Assembly (NCBI GenBank): GCA_000746015.1
Contig: JQKK01000006.1
Span: 62,001 to 126,000 of the forward strand
Direction of reading: 5' to 3'
DNA: 64,000 bases
Source of the DNA: Lachnospiraceae bacterium MA2020
GTDB taxonomy: Bacteria > Bacillota > Clostridia > Lachnospirales > Lachnospiraceae
The notes below the pieces were generated by a model. It was not told where the DNA came from. It saw nothing but the letters and a program-made list of their open reading frames with translations, and did not search any database. This document shows, in pieces, positions 24,229 to 31,824 of this stretch (position 1 is the first letter of the stretch; every line of letters begins with the position of its first letter). The translations under genes were made by a program, and so were the position numbers.

Positions 24229-25408
24229 GATCATTCCTGACAAGTCCACTTCTTTCTGTAAATATATATAATGCTATTCCTACAGCAATTATTATCGACA
24301 ATATAAGAGTATTCCCAAACACCAATACACAGCTCGGTGCCAGCGTTATACCTACTCTCGTCATAATTATGTATATTGTCAATGCATCATTATTGCTATA
24401 AGCATGATTCCCTCTGGTCTTATTATACGCATCCATCAATACACTTAGCCCAAATGAATCTGCAAGACCAAAAAGCAATACCACAACTATCAAAAGAGAT
24501 ATCCCCTTAAATACTGTGTATAGTGCGATCAATACTCCGATCAGAGCACTGTACAGTATACTTGCTCTCTTGGATGACATAAGGTTCAAGACCATAGTCG
24601 TCATAAATGGTGAAGCATATGCGGCTAAAATGTAGTCTATCAGCATGATCCCAGATATTACCGTAGACGAAAAACCGTAGCTGTCTACATCAAGCGGTAC
24701 TGTATATGAGATGAATATAGTACACATATATATGGGAACGATCAAAAAAACTATAAAACGTAAAGCCTCTTTATTCTCTAATACGCTTAAAATATTTTTA
24801 GTGCTGCCTATTTCTGGCTCCCCACTTATTTCCATATCGTTGAGTATTAAAAGAGGGATCATCAATATTATTGCTGCGATAAGATATACAGCCCTGTACT
24901 CGATCTGTCCCGCCAATATACCGCCTAATATAGTTCCCATACACTGTCCTGCAAATGCACCGCCATTTACGTAGATCAGAGATTTCAGTACGTCTTTGTC
25001 ACGCTTTAAGCAAAAAGCGTAGTACCTTATTGCAATAAAAATGCATCCATATCCAAATCCATCAATTACAAATCCTAAAAACAATATCCAATATTGAAAT
25101 GCCAATCCTCTAACAAGCATTCCAAGTGCCGTTATAAACGAAGAAAATCTTAAAAATCCTGTAAGACCCTTACATTTTTTAAGCATAAAGCCAGACAAAG
25201 CGACACCTGCTATCATCATAGCCGACATAGCAGTTATTGGCATTGAAACGTATAACCCAATCTTATCTGCACTTACCATTCTTTGTGCAAGTCTTTTTAC
25301 ATACACTACATTGAAAGCATCACCGATCGACAATCCGAGCATATTCATCAAAAAAATGATACGAATTATCGCATTCTGCTTTCTTAATTCATATACCTTT
25401 CCCCTCAT
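24215..25408 (-). CDS. MFS-type membrane protein of the signalling operon
   Basis: A 397-residue protein with about twelve hydrophobic helices in two halves, as in the major facilitator superfamily. The linker after helix 6 carries the soluble NDMEISGEPEIGSTKNILSVL segment (shown by GEPEIGSTKN). The standard GxxxDRxGRR loop between helices 2 and 3 is not obvious; there the sequence is LSGFMLKKCKGLTG. It overlaps the upstream membrane sensor by four bases and the downstream acetyltransferase by 14, so expression is coupled. It could carry the ligand sensed by the phosphatase or act as a sensor itself; both are inferences. Confidence 0.8.
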   Translation of the reverse strand: MRGKVYELRKQNAIIRIIFLMNMLGLSIGDAFNVVYVKRLAQRMVSADKIGLYVSMPITAMSAMMIAGVALSGFMLKKCKGLTGFLRFSSFITALGMLVRGLAFQYWILFLGFVIDGFGYGCIFIAIRYYAFCLKRDKDVLKSLIYVNGGAFAGQCMGTILGGILAGQIEYRAVYLIAAIILMIPLLILNDMEISGEPEIGSTKNILSVLENKEALRFIVFLIVPIYMCTIFISYTVPLDVDSYGFSSTVISGIMLIDYILAAYASPFMTTMVLNLMSSKRASILYSALIGVLIALYTVFKGISLLIVVVLLFGLADSFGLSVLMDAYNKTRGNHAYSNNDALTIYIIMTRVGITLAPSCVLVFGNTLILSIIIAVGIALYIFTERSGLVRNDHEKS

Positions 25409-26358
25409 ACATTACGCTCTACTTCTGTTCCATTGCTAATATATAGCTTGTATTCTGCAACTATCATTAATGAAAAAGCCAGAAAAAGAAGCATCTGAAC
25501 TATATAGTCCACAAATACCCGGCGAAGATAGCTATATGATATCTCAAACTCCAGCTTGTCGCCTTTTTTATATACTTTTTGAATCTCAGGTATATTTTCA
25601 GAGTATCTGTCCAGATAGCCATCTACATCATCTATCATCTGTTTTGTGATCCCCAGCTTCGCTATACGCCTTTCATCAGTCTCTACAGACCTTTCTATAG
25701 CTTCCTGTATACGACTTATATTTGCACTATACGAGCTATAGTTGCCGACACCTACATAGATACACTGTATCAATATCCACAGCATCAGTACCTGAAGCAT
25801 AAGGCGATGGCAAATTTTTCTGTTTTTTATCACTTTCCAAAGGAATATAAATAGAAATTCTGTAAGACAAAACGCAATAACTGTAATAATGAGCAGCCTG
25901 TAATTATACTCCCTGCTCTGCTTTTGCAACTCTGAAGCATCACTTATTGAAACTATTCTTGCATCACCCAATAATGGACTGATACAAAACAGCTTATCAT
26001 CTTTTTCAAAATTACCATTGCTTAATTCTTTTATGCCATTTGGCAAATCTCTGCTTTCAGTAGCAAAAATAGTATTACTGTTAAAATCAATGATAAACAG
26101 TGCTTCTACATTATCATTTTCATCCACGCATAGCTGCATCTCTTTTTCCATTCCGTAATACGTGGAAATACGTTTTCCAAAATGAACGCCATAGTTAATA
26201 TTTTCAATAAAATCCGTCAGTCTGACGTCCATTAGACTCTGATTTATCTGCCTCAGATTAGACCTGTACATCATGCAGCCCAATACATATGTCATTATTG
26301 TAATTACCATGCAGAGCGGCATGATCACGTTCAACAAAGAAAGGGGACTCTTTTTCAT
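25405..26358 (-). CDS. Membrane sensor-like protein with extracellular loops
   Basis: A 317-residue protein of no family I recognise. Four hydrophobic helices are visible: about residues 10-31, 151-173, 187-205 and 283-303. Between the first and second lies an extracellular domain of about 115 residues resembling a single Cache/PAS-like sensor (VEALFIIDFNSNTIFATESRDL, shown by IIDFNSNTIF, and ARIVSISDASEL). A second extracellular loop (about 206-282) is helical with RIAKLGITKQMIDDVDGYLD. It has no kinase, phosphatase or methyl-accepting domain. It lies between a substrate-binding lipoprotein and the MFS gene, so it may relay ligand occupancy across the membrane. Confidence 0.7.
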   Translation of the reverse strand: MKKSPLSLLNVIMPLCMVITIMTYVLGCMMYRSNLRQINQSLMDVRLTDFIENINYGVHFGKRISTYYGMEKEMQLCVDENDNVEALFIIDFNSNTIFATESRDLPNGIKELSNGNFEKDDKLFCISPLLGDARIVSISDASELQKQSREYNYRLLIITVIAFCLTEFLFIFLWKVIKNRKICHRLMLQVLMLWILIQCIYVGVGNYSSYSANISRIQEAIERSVETDERRIAKLGITKQMIDDVDGYLDRYSENIPEIQKVYKKGDKLEFEISYSYLRRVFVDYIVQMLLFLAFSLMIVAEYKLYISNGTEVERNV

Positions 26359-26362
26359 AGAT

Positions 26363-27508
26363 TCACCCCCTCGCAGGATATACTCTGTCTGCCAGAAGAT
26401 ATATCTTCATAGGCAGCTTGACACCCGTTTTTTTAATCGTGTCTCTGTTCAGTAAGATCTTTGGTGCCAGCTCATACACCTGATCCAGTTTATCGATAGG
26501 AGTACCAGACATATAGTCCTTTATTGTCTCCGCTGCAAAATCACCTTCATCAACAGGGTCAGACATTGTGATATGCATCATTGCTCCCCATTCCACCTGG
26601 GACTCAGATGTCTCAGCCACCGTAGGTATACCTGCCTCTATGACATCACTTAAAAGCCATGGAAGCTTCTCATCCTCTATGGTACCAGTTGTGATATACA
26701 AAACATCAATATCCGGTATGAGCTTTTGATATGCAGCCTTAAGCTCGCTATAATAGCGGTCATAATCTTCTGCATTTTTTGCTTCATCCACATATATCCG
26801 ATGTATAGCAAACCCATACTGTCCAGCCTTTTCTTCAAGCTGACCTATGCCTGAGTAGCTATATGCAGCATCATTATCCTCATATACTACTCCAACATCG
26901 TTAAACTTAAATACCTCATATGCCATATCTATCTGTCTGCCTATCCTTGATGCATCAAGATGTGCAAACGACTTATCATTATAGCGCTCAACAGCGCTCT
27001 TTATAATACCTGATGATACTGGATCTGCAGAGCCAAAGACCATATAGTCATAGGAAATATCTGATGCATTGGCTGTAAGGAACTTACCCGCCGAACTTCC
27101 GAAAACAAGCATCAGATCTACATCCTCATTATTTAAAAGCGCCTGCTTTTCCACATCAGACATTATATCAAGCTGATAATAGGCGCTCTTTAAAAATGTA
27201 AGGGAATCACTGCTGCACTCAGTCAGATCTTCCCATACACTTGATGTATCTTCACGTTTACGTTCAGTATCAAAATCCGAAATCATATTTAATACTGAAA
27301 GTTCCTGCCCTATTGTATTCAGCTCATCACGATAAAAATAGTATTCTTCCGAGGTGAGGCATGCTACTTTTATGTTATCTCGTGAAATTTTCTCAACTTC
27401 CTCTGCCGTAGTTTTACTACAGCCGACAGTCATAAGCAAGACAAGAGAGATGAAAGCACTAAAATATACCTTCATCAATCTTTTTTTATTTATACTATCC
27501 CCATGCAT
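26363..27508 (-). CDS. ABC-type substrate-binding lipoprotein
   Basis: A 381-residue lipoprotein. The signal reads MKVYFSAFISLVLLMTVGC after a short leader, with lipobox MTVGC and the lipidated Cys near residue 30. The mature part has the two-lobed periplasmic-binding fold of COG2984 type: VDLMLVFGSSAGKFLTA, VFGSADPVSSGIIKSA, VGVVYEDNDAAYSYSGIGQLEEKA-like (core YSYSGIGQLEEKA), VLYITTGTIEDEKLPWLL and GIPTVAETSESQVEWGAMMHITM (core GIPTVAETSES). No ABC permease or ATPase is present nearby, so it probably serves as a ligand receptor for the neighbouring sensor and phosphatase. RBS GGGAGG precedes the ATG. Confidence 0.8.
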   Translation of the reverse strand: MHGDSINKKRLMKVYFSAFISLVLLMTVGCSKTTAEEVEKISRDNIKVACLTSEEYYFYRDELNTIGQELSVLNMISDFDTERKREDTSSVWEDLTECSSDSLTFLKSAYYQLDIMSDVEKQALLNNEDVDLMLVFGSSAGKFLTANASDISYDYMVFGSADPVSSGIIKSAVERYNDKSFAHLDASRIGRQIDMAYEVFKFNDVGVVYEDNDAAYSYSGIGQLEEKAGQYGFAIHRIYVDEAKNAEDYDRYYSELKAAYQKLIPDIDVLYITTGTIEDEKLPWLLSDVIEAGIPTVAETSESQVEWGAMMHITMSDPVDEGDFAAETIKDYMSGTPIDKLDQVYELAPKILLNRDTIKKTGVKLPMKIYLLADRVYPARG

Positions 27509-27539
27509 ATGCCTCCCAGACTTTCACTAAGGCATCTAT

Positions 27540-28196
27540 CTATAATTTACATTTAATGGTCATCTCAAATTTATTTCCTTTGACACCAACCAAAACATCA
27601 CTGGCTATGTTTGCAACAATGGATCTTTCAAGCTCGTCCCATGCTTCTTTTGCTCCATCTTCTTCCTCTGCTTCGTCAGAAAGAGAGTCCCTATAAGAGC
27701 TCAGTGACCACATAACACCGCTCTGTGGAAGCGCATCTGTACTGCAATACATACCGAGTGATCCATAATTTACGCATCCCCCGCCATATTCCTGAGACAG
27801 ATTAAGCACATATTCATAATTAAGGATACCATTTTGAATGATATCGCTTACTTTATCCATGAACCCCTTGACGTTCTTATTTTTCTTATCAGTCGCCATG
27901 GAAAGCAGCTCGTTTTTCTTTCCATAATCCATCCTTGTTTTAGCAGTAAGTTTGAGACTGAGGCTTTCTTCATCCTTTTCAAACCACATATCAGCCTCAT
28001 ATTCTCCTGCCATATTTCGAAGCATACCTACAGTCTCCTCGAAAATAAGCCTGGTATGCAAAGCACCCTTTCTATCTAATTCAAGAGTAGAAATAACTTT
28101 GTCGGCATGCTCTAAAACTTCCTCTGTAATTCCAACAGCACTGTCACCGTCATTGACGATATTCATAATTATATGCTCAGATTCTCCGCTAAACAT
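27540..28196 (-). CDS. Protein of unknown family in the partner-switching operon
   Basis: A 218-residue soluble protein. The segment LDRKGALHTRLIFEETVGMLRNMAG near residues 38-60 is reminiscent of the N-box helix of GHKL ATPases (Glu-Glu-x-x-x followed by hydrophobics), but G1 and G2 glycine boxes are not visible, so ATP binding is doubtful. The middle part is charged (DEESLSLKLTAKTRMDYGKKNELL), and the C-terminus has beta-like DVLVGVKGNKFEMTIKCKL. RBS GGGGACATCGT precedes the ATG. It is second in the operon, just after the STAS gene. It might be a degenerate anti-sigma ATPase that binds STAS protein without phosphorylating it; this is a guess. Confidence 0.6.
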   Translation of the reverse strand: MFSGESEHIIMNIVNDGDSAVGITEEVLEHADKVISTLELDRKGALHTRLIFEETVGMLRNMAGEYEADMWFEKDEESLSLKLTAKTRMDYGKKNELLSMATDKKNKNVKGFMDKVSDIIQNGILNYEYVLNLSQEYGGGCVNYGSLGMYCSTDALPQSGVMWSLSSYRDSLSDEAEEEDGAKEAWDELERSIVANIASDVLVGVKGNKFEMTIKCKL

Positions 28197-28231
28197 ACGA
28201 TGTCCCCTTCTCTTTCAAATCCTTATATTTA

Positions 28232-28531
28232 TCACTCTATAGTAAGAATATCTGAAAATCCTGTTACTTCTAAGATTTCGTTCACTTCCTCTGAAACGTT
28301 CTTAACAACCATCTTTCCTTGCTTATTCATGATCTTCTGTGCCGCAAGAAGGACTCTGAGTCCTGCAGATGAAATGTATTCCAAGGAATTGACATCAAAA
28401 TAAAGCTCAGTAATACCTGCTACTGATCCCTTTATTTCCTCCTCCAGCTGAGGTGCCGTTGTTGTATCAAGACGTCCCTCCAATGTAAATGTCAAAATTC
28501 CGTTGTCTGCAGATTTGTTAATATTCAGCAT
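28232..28531 (-). CDS. STAS-domain anti-sigma factor antagonist
   Basis: A 99-residue SpoIIAA/RsbV-like protein: LTFTLEGRLDTTTAPQLEEEI, ELYFDVNSLEYISSAGLRVLLAAQKIM (core LEYISSAGLRVLL). The serine in the YISSAGLR motif is the site that an RsbW-type kinase phosphorylates and a SpoIIE phosphatase restores. It is the first gene of the eight-gene operon with RBS AGGAGGGAATAAT. All three enzymes of the switch are encoded in the same operon, so it is presumably controlled by the Cache phosphatase and the RsbW-like ATPase. Confidence 0.93.
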   Translation of the reverse strand: MLNINKSADNGILTFTLEGRLDTTTAPQLEEEIKGSVAGITELYFDVNSLEYISSAGLRVLLAAQKIMNKQGKMVVKNVSEEVNEILEVTGFSDILTIE

Positions 28532-28571
28532 ATTATTCCCTCCTAAAAAGAAAAAAAATTCTTATGACAAT

Positions 28572-28600
28572 TTTATAATAACACACATATTGTCAATCAA
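28572..28600 (-). promoter_or_regulatory. Probable promoter of the STAS-SpoIIE operon
   Basis: On the minus strand TTGATT (28595-28600), a 17-base spacer and TATAAA (28572-28577). It starts about 40 bases before the STAS gene. An overlapping TTGACA (28591-28596) is another candidate -35 but leaves a short spacer. Confidence 0.5.
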
Positions 28601-28602
28601 AT

Positions 28603-28650
28603 TGTACTTTATATAAAGCAAAACCAACATTTTGTTTTATATAAAGTACA
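28603..28650. repeat. AT-rich inverted repeat upstream of the STAS promoter
   Basis: Arms TGTACTTTATAT (28603-28614) and ATATAAAGTACA (28639-28650) are perfect complements of 12 bases. A further AAAAC/GTTTT pair continues inward after a five-base bulge. It lies between the VanX-like gene and the operon promoter. There is no T-run, so a terminator is doubtful; an operator is possible. Confidence 0.55.
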
Positions 28651-28659
28651 TTGTATACA

Positions 28660-29316
28660 TTATTTCTTTAGATACTCTATTGACACCGGAAATTCAAAAT
28701 ATGTTTCAGGATATGGTTCATCTTTTAATGTAAAATGCCACCATTCGCAGTCTAAAGTATTAAAACCATTGCGAACCATTACATTCTGTAAGATCATGCG
28801 GTTTTCGTACTGTGTCTCCGTTATACCTTTGTAATCCGGATGAGAGACCTCACTAAAGAGATCAAATGGGCCACCCATATCAACTTCTTTTCCGGTTTTC
28901 ATCTCCAGAAGAGTAAGATCAACTGTGCTTCCTCTGCTATGACTTGACTGCTTTGCAATATATCCTTTTGCAAATAATTCCTGTTTTTCCAGCTCAGGAT
29001 AAAAATACTGTTTCATTCGGATATCCTGATCCTCAATTCCCCACAGTACAAAATGCTTTACTGCACATGCCGGACGATATGCATCAAACACCTTTAATCT
29101 ATAGCCCTGCACTATTAATTCATTGCTTACACTTTTTAGCGCTCTGGCAGCTTCTTTTGTCAGCAATGCACACGGGTCCTCATATCCATCAATTCTGCTG
29201 CCTATAAAATTATAGGTAGAATGATATCTGATCTCCTGAACTATGTCCGGCACAAAATCTGCAAGGACTACAAATCCGGACGGATCCATAGTTTCACTCT
29301 TGTATTCAGCTTTCAT
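28660..29316 (-). CDS. VanX/DdpX-like D-alanyl-D-alanine dipeptidase (M15D)
   Basis: A 218-residue zinc dipeptidase that cleaves D-Ala-D-Ala. Zinc and catalytic motifs are complete: SSHSRGSTVDL (the SxHxxGxxxD motif, with zinc His and Asp), CEWWHFTL (catalytic Glu and zinc His), and YRPACAVKHF with the conserved Arg. ATG at 29316 follows GAGGTGATAAGG; a GTG at 29325 would be less well placed. There are no vanH, vanA or vanRS homologues beside it, so glycopeptide resistance is not suggested; peptidoglycan recycling or nutrient use is more likely. No signal peptide is visible, which suggests cytoplasmic action. Confidence 0.88.
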   Translation of the reverse strand: MKAEYKSETMDPSGFVVLADFVPDIVQEIRYHSTYNFIGSRIDGYEDPCALLTKEAARALKSVSNELIVQGYRLKVFDAYRPACAVKHFVLWGIEDQDIRMKQYFYPELEKQELFAKGYIAKQSSHSRGSTVDLTLLEMKTGKEVDMGGPFDLFSEVSHPDYKGITETQYENRMILQNVMVRNGFNTLDCEWWHFTLKDEPYPETYFEFPVSIEYLKK

Positions 29317-29340
29317 CCTTATCACCTCATGGCTCTGTTT

Positions 29341-30528
29341 TTAGTTTTTTGATAAAGGTGTAAAATCAATCCTATCTATATCTTCCATTATTTCAAGCCT
29401 TGAATTATACTCTTCCTCTGATATACTTTCCCATTTATCTTCAACCGGATCAGAATATGTTACAAACCATGGACTTTTTTCATTTTCATAGCTATCATAT
29501 TTTATTCCTACCTGCTGAAGAAGGTTCGTTGTATTTGGCTCAATATCAAAAGTATTATAGCATGTCATTCCTGCCCCACCTGATTGTACATTGACTACAA
29601 GTCCACCATCCTGTATATAGTAGCGATCACGACCAGATCCAGATAATACGTGTGCCGGTGATCTGTCTACCATAGTATAGATATCGTATACTACACCCTT
29701 CATTTCGCCATCGGCTATTTCTCCTACCAAAAGCTCATCTATGCCATCATGATTTATATCTTTATATGCAAATCCAGGCTTCTCAACCGAGTAATACATT
29801 GGGCTCATATTATTTTCTTCGAGCTTTGATGCATCCCATTTTTCGTCAATTGCCTTTTTGAGCTGTGCTATTACATCACTATACAGATCTTCTCCCTTTG
29901 TGCCTGCACCAAATGTAAAGTTGCCGCCATCACAGCCAAGAGTCTTGATGATGTCTTCTGCACCATCGTACAAGGCTTCATACTCTGCCGGCATTTCATC
30001 TCCCTTTGTGTAGTCCCACTGCACATCAGACGGATATGACCTTGTGACATCATAAACTGTTCCATCAGCCGTTGTCATTTCTCCGACCTTAGTGTCCATC
30101 CCGCCTGCATATTCAGATGGTTCCTTATACGCTTCAACTGAAAATGTAAATCCACCAAAACCAGCCTCATTTGCGGACTTTTCATAAACGCTTATCCGAT
30201 TGTCTGTTGCATACGCAAGATAGGTTCCTTCCACCTCTTTAGGCATTGTGATCGTAAACAGTCCATTTGAAAGTACACCATTTTCATCCGCAACTATCTC
30301 CTGCCTGTCTTCTTCGGCGCTAACCTCAGCTGCCACATCGTCCGAAATTTCCGTAGACATTTCCGTTTCTGATGTTCCAACAGCCGCTGCTTCAGTACTC
30401 GCAATCGCAGTGCTTTCCTGCACATCATCTTTTCTGCTGCCGCTTCCGGCTGAAGCAATGCCCGCGCAAGCTACTGCAGAAATAGATACTGCACATGTCA
30501 AAAGTGTCAAAACTAATCTGTTCTTCAT
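29341..30528 (-). CDS. Putative lipoprotein of unknown function
   Basis: A 395-residue exported protein. The start at 30528 (MKNRLVLTLLTCAVSISAV) follows GGAGAG closely; signal cleavage is likely at VACAG with a lipidated Cys. A low-complexity Ser/Thr/Glu/Ala region (about residues 25-75) is followed by a beta-rich domain reading FTITMPKEVEGTYLAYATDNRISVYEKSA (core YLAYATDNRISVYEK). The second half has FAYKDINHDGIDELLVGEI, an Asp-rich EF-hand/FG-GAP-like calcium motif frequent in Lachnospiraceae lipoproteins. It may bind ligands at the surface. Not recognised as a specific family. It lies between cell-wall genes. Confidence 0.7.
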   Translation of the reverse strand: MKNRLVLTLLTCAVSISAVACAGIASAGSGSRKDDVQESTAIASTEAAAVGTSETEMSTEISDDVAAEVSAEEDRQEIVADENGVLSNGLFTITMPKEVEGTYLAYATDNRISVYEKSANEAGFGGFTFSVEAYKEPSEYAGGMDTKVGEMTTADGTVYDVTRSYPSDVQWDYTKGDEMPAEYEALYDGAEDIIKTLGCDGGNFTFGAGTKGEDLYSDVIAQLKKAIDEKWDASKLEENNMSPMYYSVEKPGFAYKDINHDGIDELLVGEIADGEMKGVVYDIYTMVDRSPAHVLSGSGRDRYYIQDGGLVVNVQSGGAGMTCYNTFDIEPNTTNLLQQVGIKYDSYENEKSPWFVTYSDPVEDKWESISEEEYNSRLEIMEDIDRIDFTPLSKN

Positions 30529-30661
30529 ACTCTCCACCTCGTATTTTTTATAATTTTTTAATTTTCCCTTTATCAAAGTAGTATACTACAGTAGTTATTT
30601 ACATGTTGTTCTATATTTCGTGCAATAGGACAAAGAGGCATACAAAAAATTCCTATACAGT

Positions 30662-30692
30662 AAAAGCCCCGACGCAATTTCGTCGAGGCTTT
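30662..30692 (-). terminator. Terminator after the glycoside-hydrolase-like gene
   Basis: Stem AAAGCC..CGACG / CGTCG.GGCTTT around a CAATTT loop. On the minus strand it ends GGCTTTTACTG, a short T-run, 18 bases after the stop codon. Confidence 0.75.
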
Positions 30693-30710
30693 GCCTTATT
30701 TGTAATTTTT

Positions 30711-31799
30711 TTATTTGAAAGCATCCCATGCATACCTGCAGGATGGATTCCAAACCAGCCATGAATTTACACCATTTTCAGAAACGGCATTTATCTGCTC
30801 TTTTATCTCATCAGCACCGTATTTTCGGTATTTTTTGAGATAAGATGCAGTGAATCCCTGGAGCCACGGACGTACATTTGCCTGCTCTGCAAGCTTGTTG
30901 CCGCTTACAGCTGACAACTCTTCTGCCGAATACTTCATTGCTGTATCAATAGTTTCAAAAGGATGCAGATCCGGGACGCCATTTCCCATCGTTCCCTCAT
31001 AATAATGCGACGGGTATATCATAGGTGAAAGGTAATCTGCATTTAATGACAGCCATGAATACTCCTGACCTACAACATTTCTATCTATCTCAGAATTTAT
31101 CACGGTTCCGAAAACATCCAGTGAAAGCGGCTCTCCAGCCTTTTCAAGCTTCTTATGAGCATACTTTGCAAACTTCAATATTGCACGCCGTCTGCCGTAT
31201 CCACTTATCCCTATGTCTTCTTTCTTTATACCTGTAGGAAATCTTACATAATCATACTGTACTTCATCAAAACCAGTATCCTTACATCCTTTTGCTACCT
31301 CGATCAGGTATTCTCTCGCTTCTCTATTCCGAGGATCTATCCATGTAAAATCCTTGGCATCTCTGTAGATTGTTCCATTTTTATCATGTAATACCCATTC
31401 CGGCCTCGTATCACTTATACAGGGGTCTCTAAACGCCACGCATCTTGCTATAGCGTATATTCCATGTTCATGAAGCCTGTCTATAAGCGCCGGCATATCC
31501 TTCACAAGAACATTTTTTGTTCCAAGCTCATCTATCATATCTGAATTCATATCATATATGATATTTCCGTTGTCATCCTTAACGTCTATCACTACCGCAT
31601 TTAAGTTGGAATTATCAATCTCCTCGATGATTTCATCCATGCGCGACTCTGTACCTGCGACATAGGCACTTACATATATCCCTCGGATATCGTCAGAATC
31701 CGGTAGACATGCGCTTTCGGCTGCACTTGCCATAATTGTAGTGTTAACGAGAATAACAGAAGTAAAAATGAGTGATAAAAACGTTCTCTTGAGTATCAT
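30711..31799 (-). CDS. Secreted putative glycoside hydrolase (DUF4015 type)
   Basis: A 362-residue secreted protein with an N-terminal signal peptide (LSLIFTSVILVNTTIMASA). The mature domain starts DIRGIYVSAYVAGTESRMDEII and has a TIM-barrel rhythm: LNAVVIDVKDDNGNIIYD, GIYAIARCVAFRDPCISDTRPEWVL (core IARCVAFRDP), WIDPRNREAREYLIEVAKG, FDEVQYDYVRFPTG, SLDVFGTVIN and MIYPSHYYEG. FDEVQYDYVRFP with its Asp/Tyr is the hallmark of the DUF4015/YngK-like hydrolases related to GH13-type barrels. Substrate is unknown; envelope glycan is plausible next to the NlpC/P60 gene. RBS AAGGACC precedes the ATG. Confidence 0.82.
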   Translation of the reverse strand: MILKRTFLSLIFTSVILVNTTIMASAAESACLPDSDDIRGIYVSAYVAGTESRMDEIIEEIDNSNLNAVVIDVKDDNGNIIYDMNSDMIDELGTKNVLVKDMPALIDRLHEHGIYAIARCVAFRDPCISDTRPEWVLHDKNGTIYRDAKDFTWIDPRNREAREYLIEVAKGCKDTGFDEVQYDYVRFPTGIKKEDIGISGYGRRRAILKFAKYAHKKLEKAGEPLSLDVFGTVINSEIDRNVVGQEYSWLSLNADYLSPMIYPSHYYEGTMGNGVPDLHPFETIDTAMKYSAEELSAVSGNKLAEQANVRPWLQGFTASYLKKYRKYGADEIKEQINAVSENGVNSWLVWNPSCRYAWDAFK

Positions 31800-31824
31800 T
31801 TTAGTAGGTCCTTTTTTGCATTTT

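Noticed and set aside
28660-29316. A vancomycin-resistance operon
   Set aside because: VanX-like dipeptidase stands without VanH, ligase or regulatory genes.
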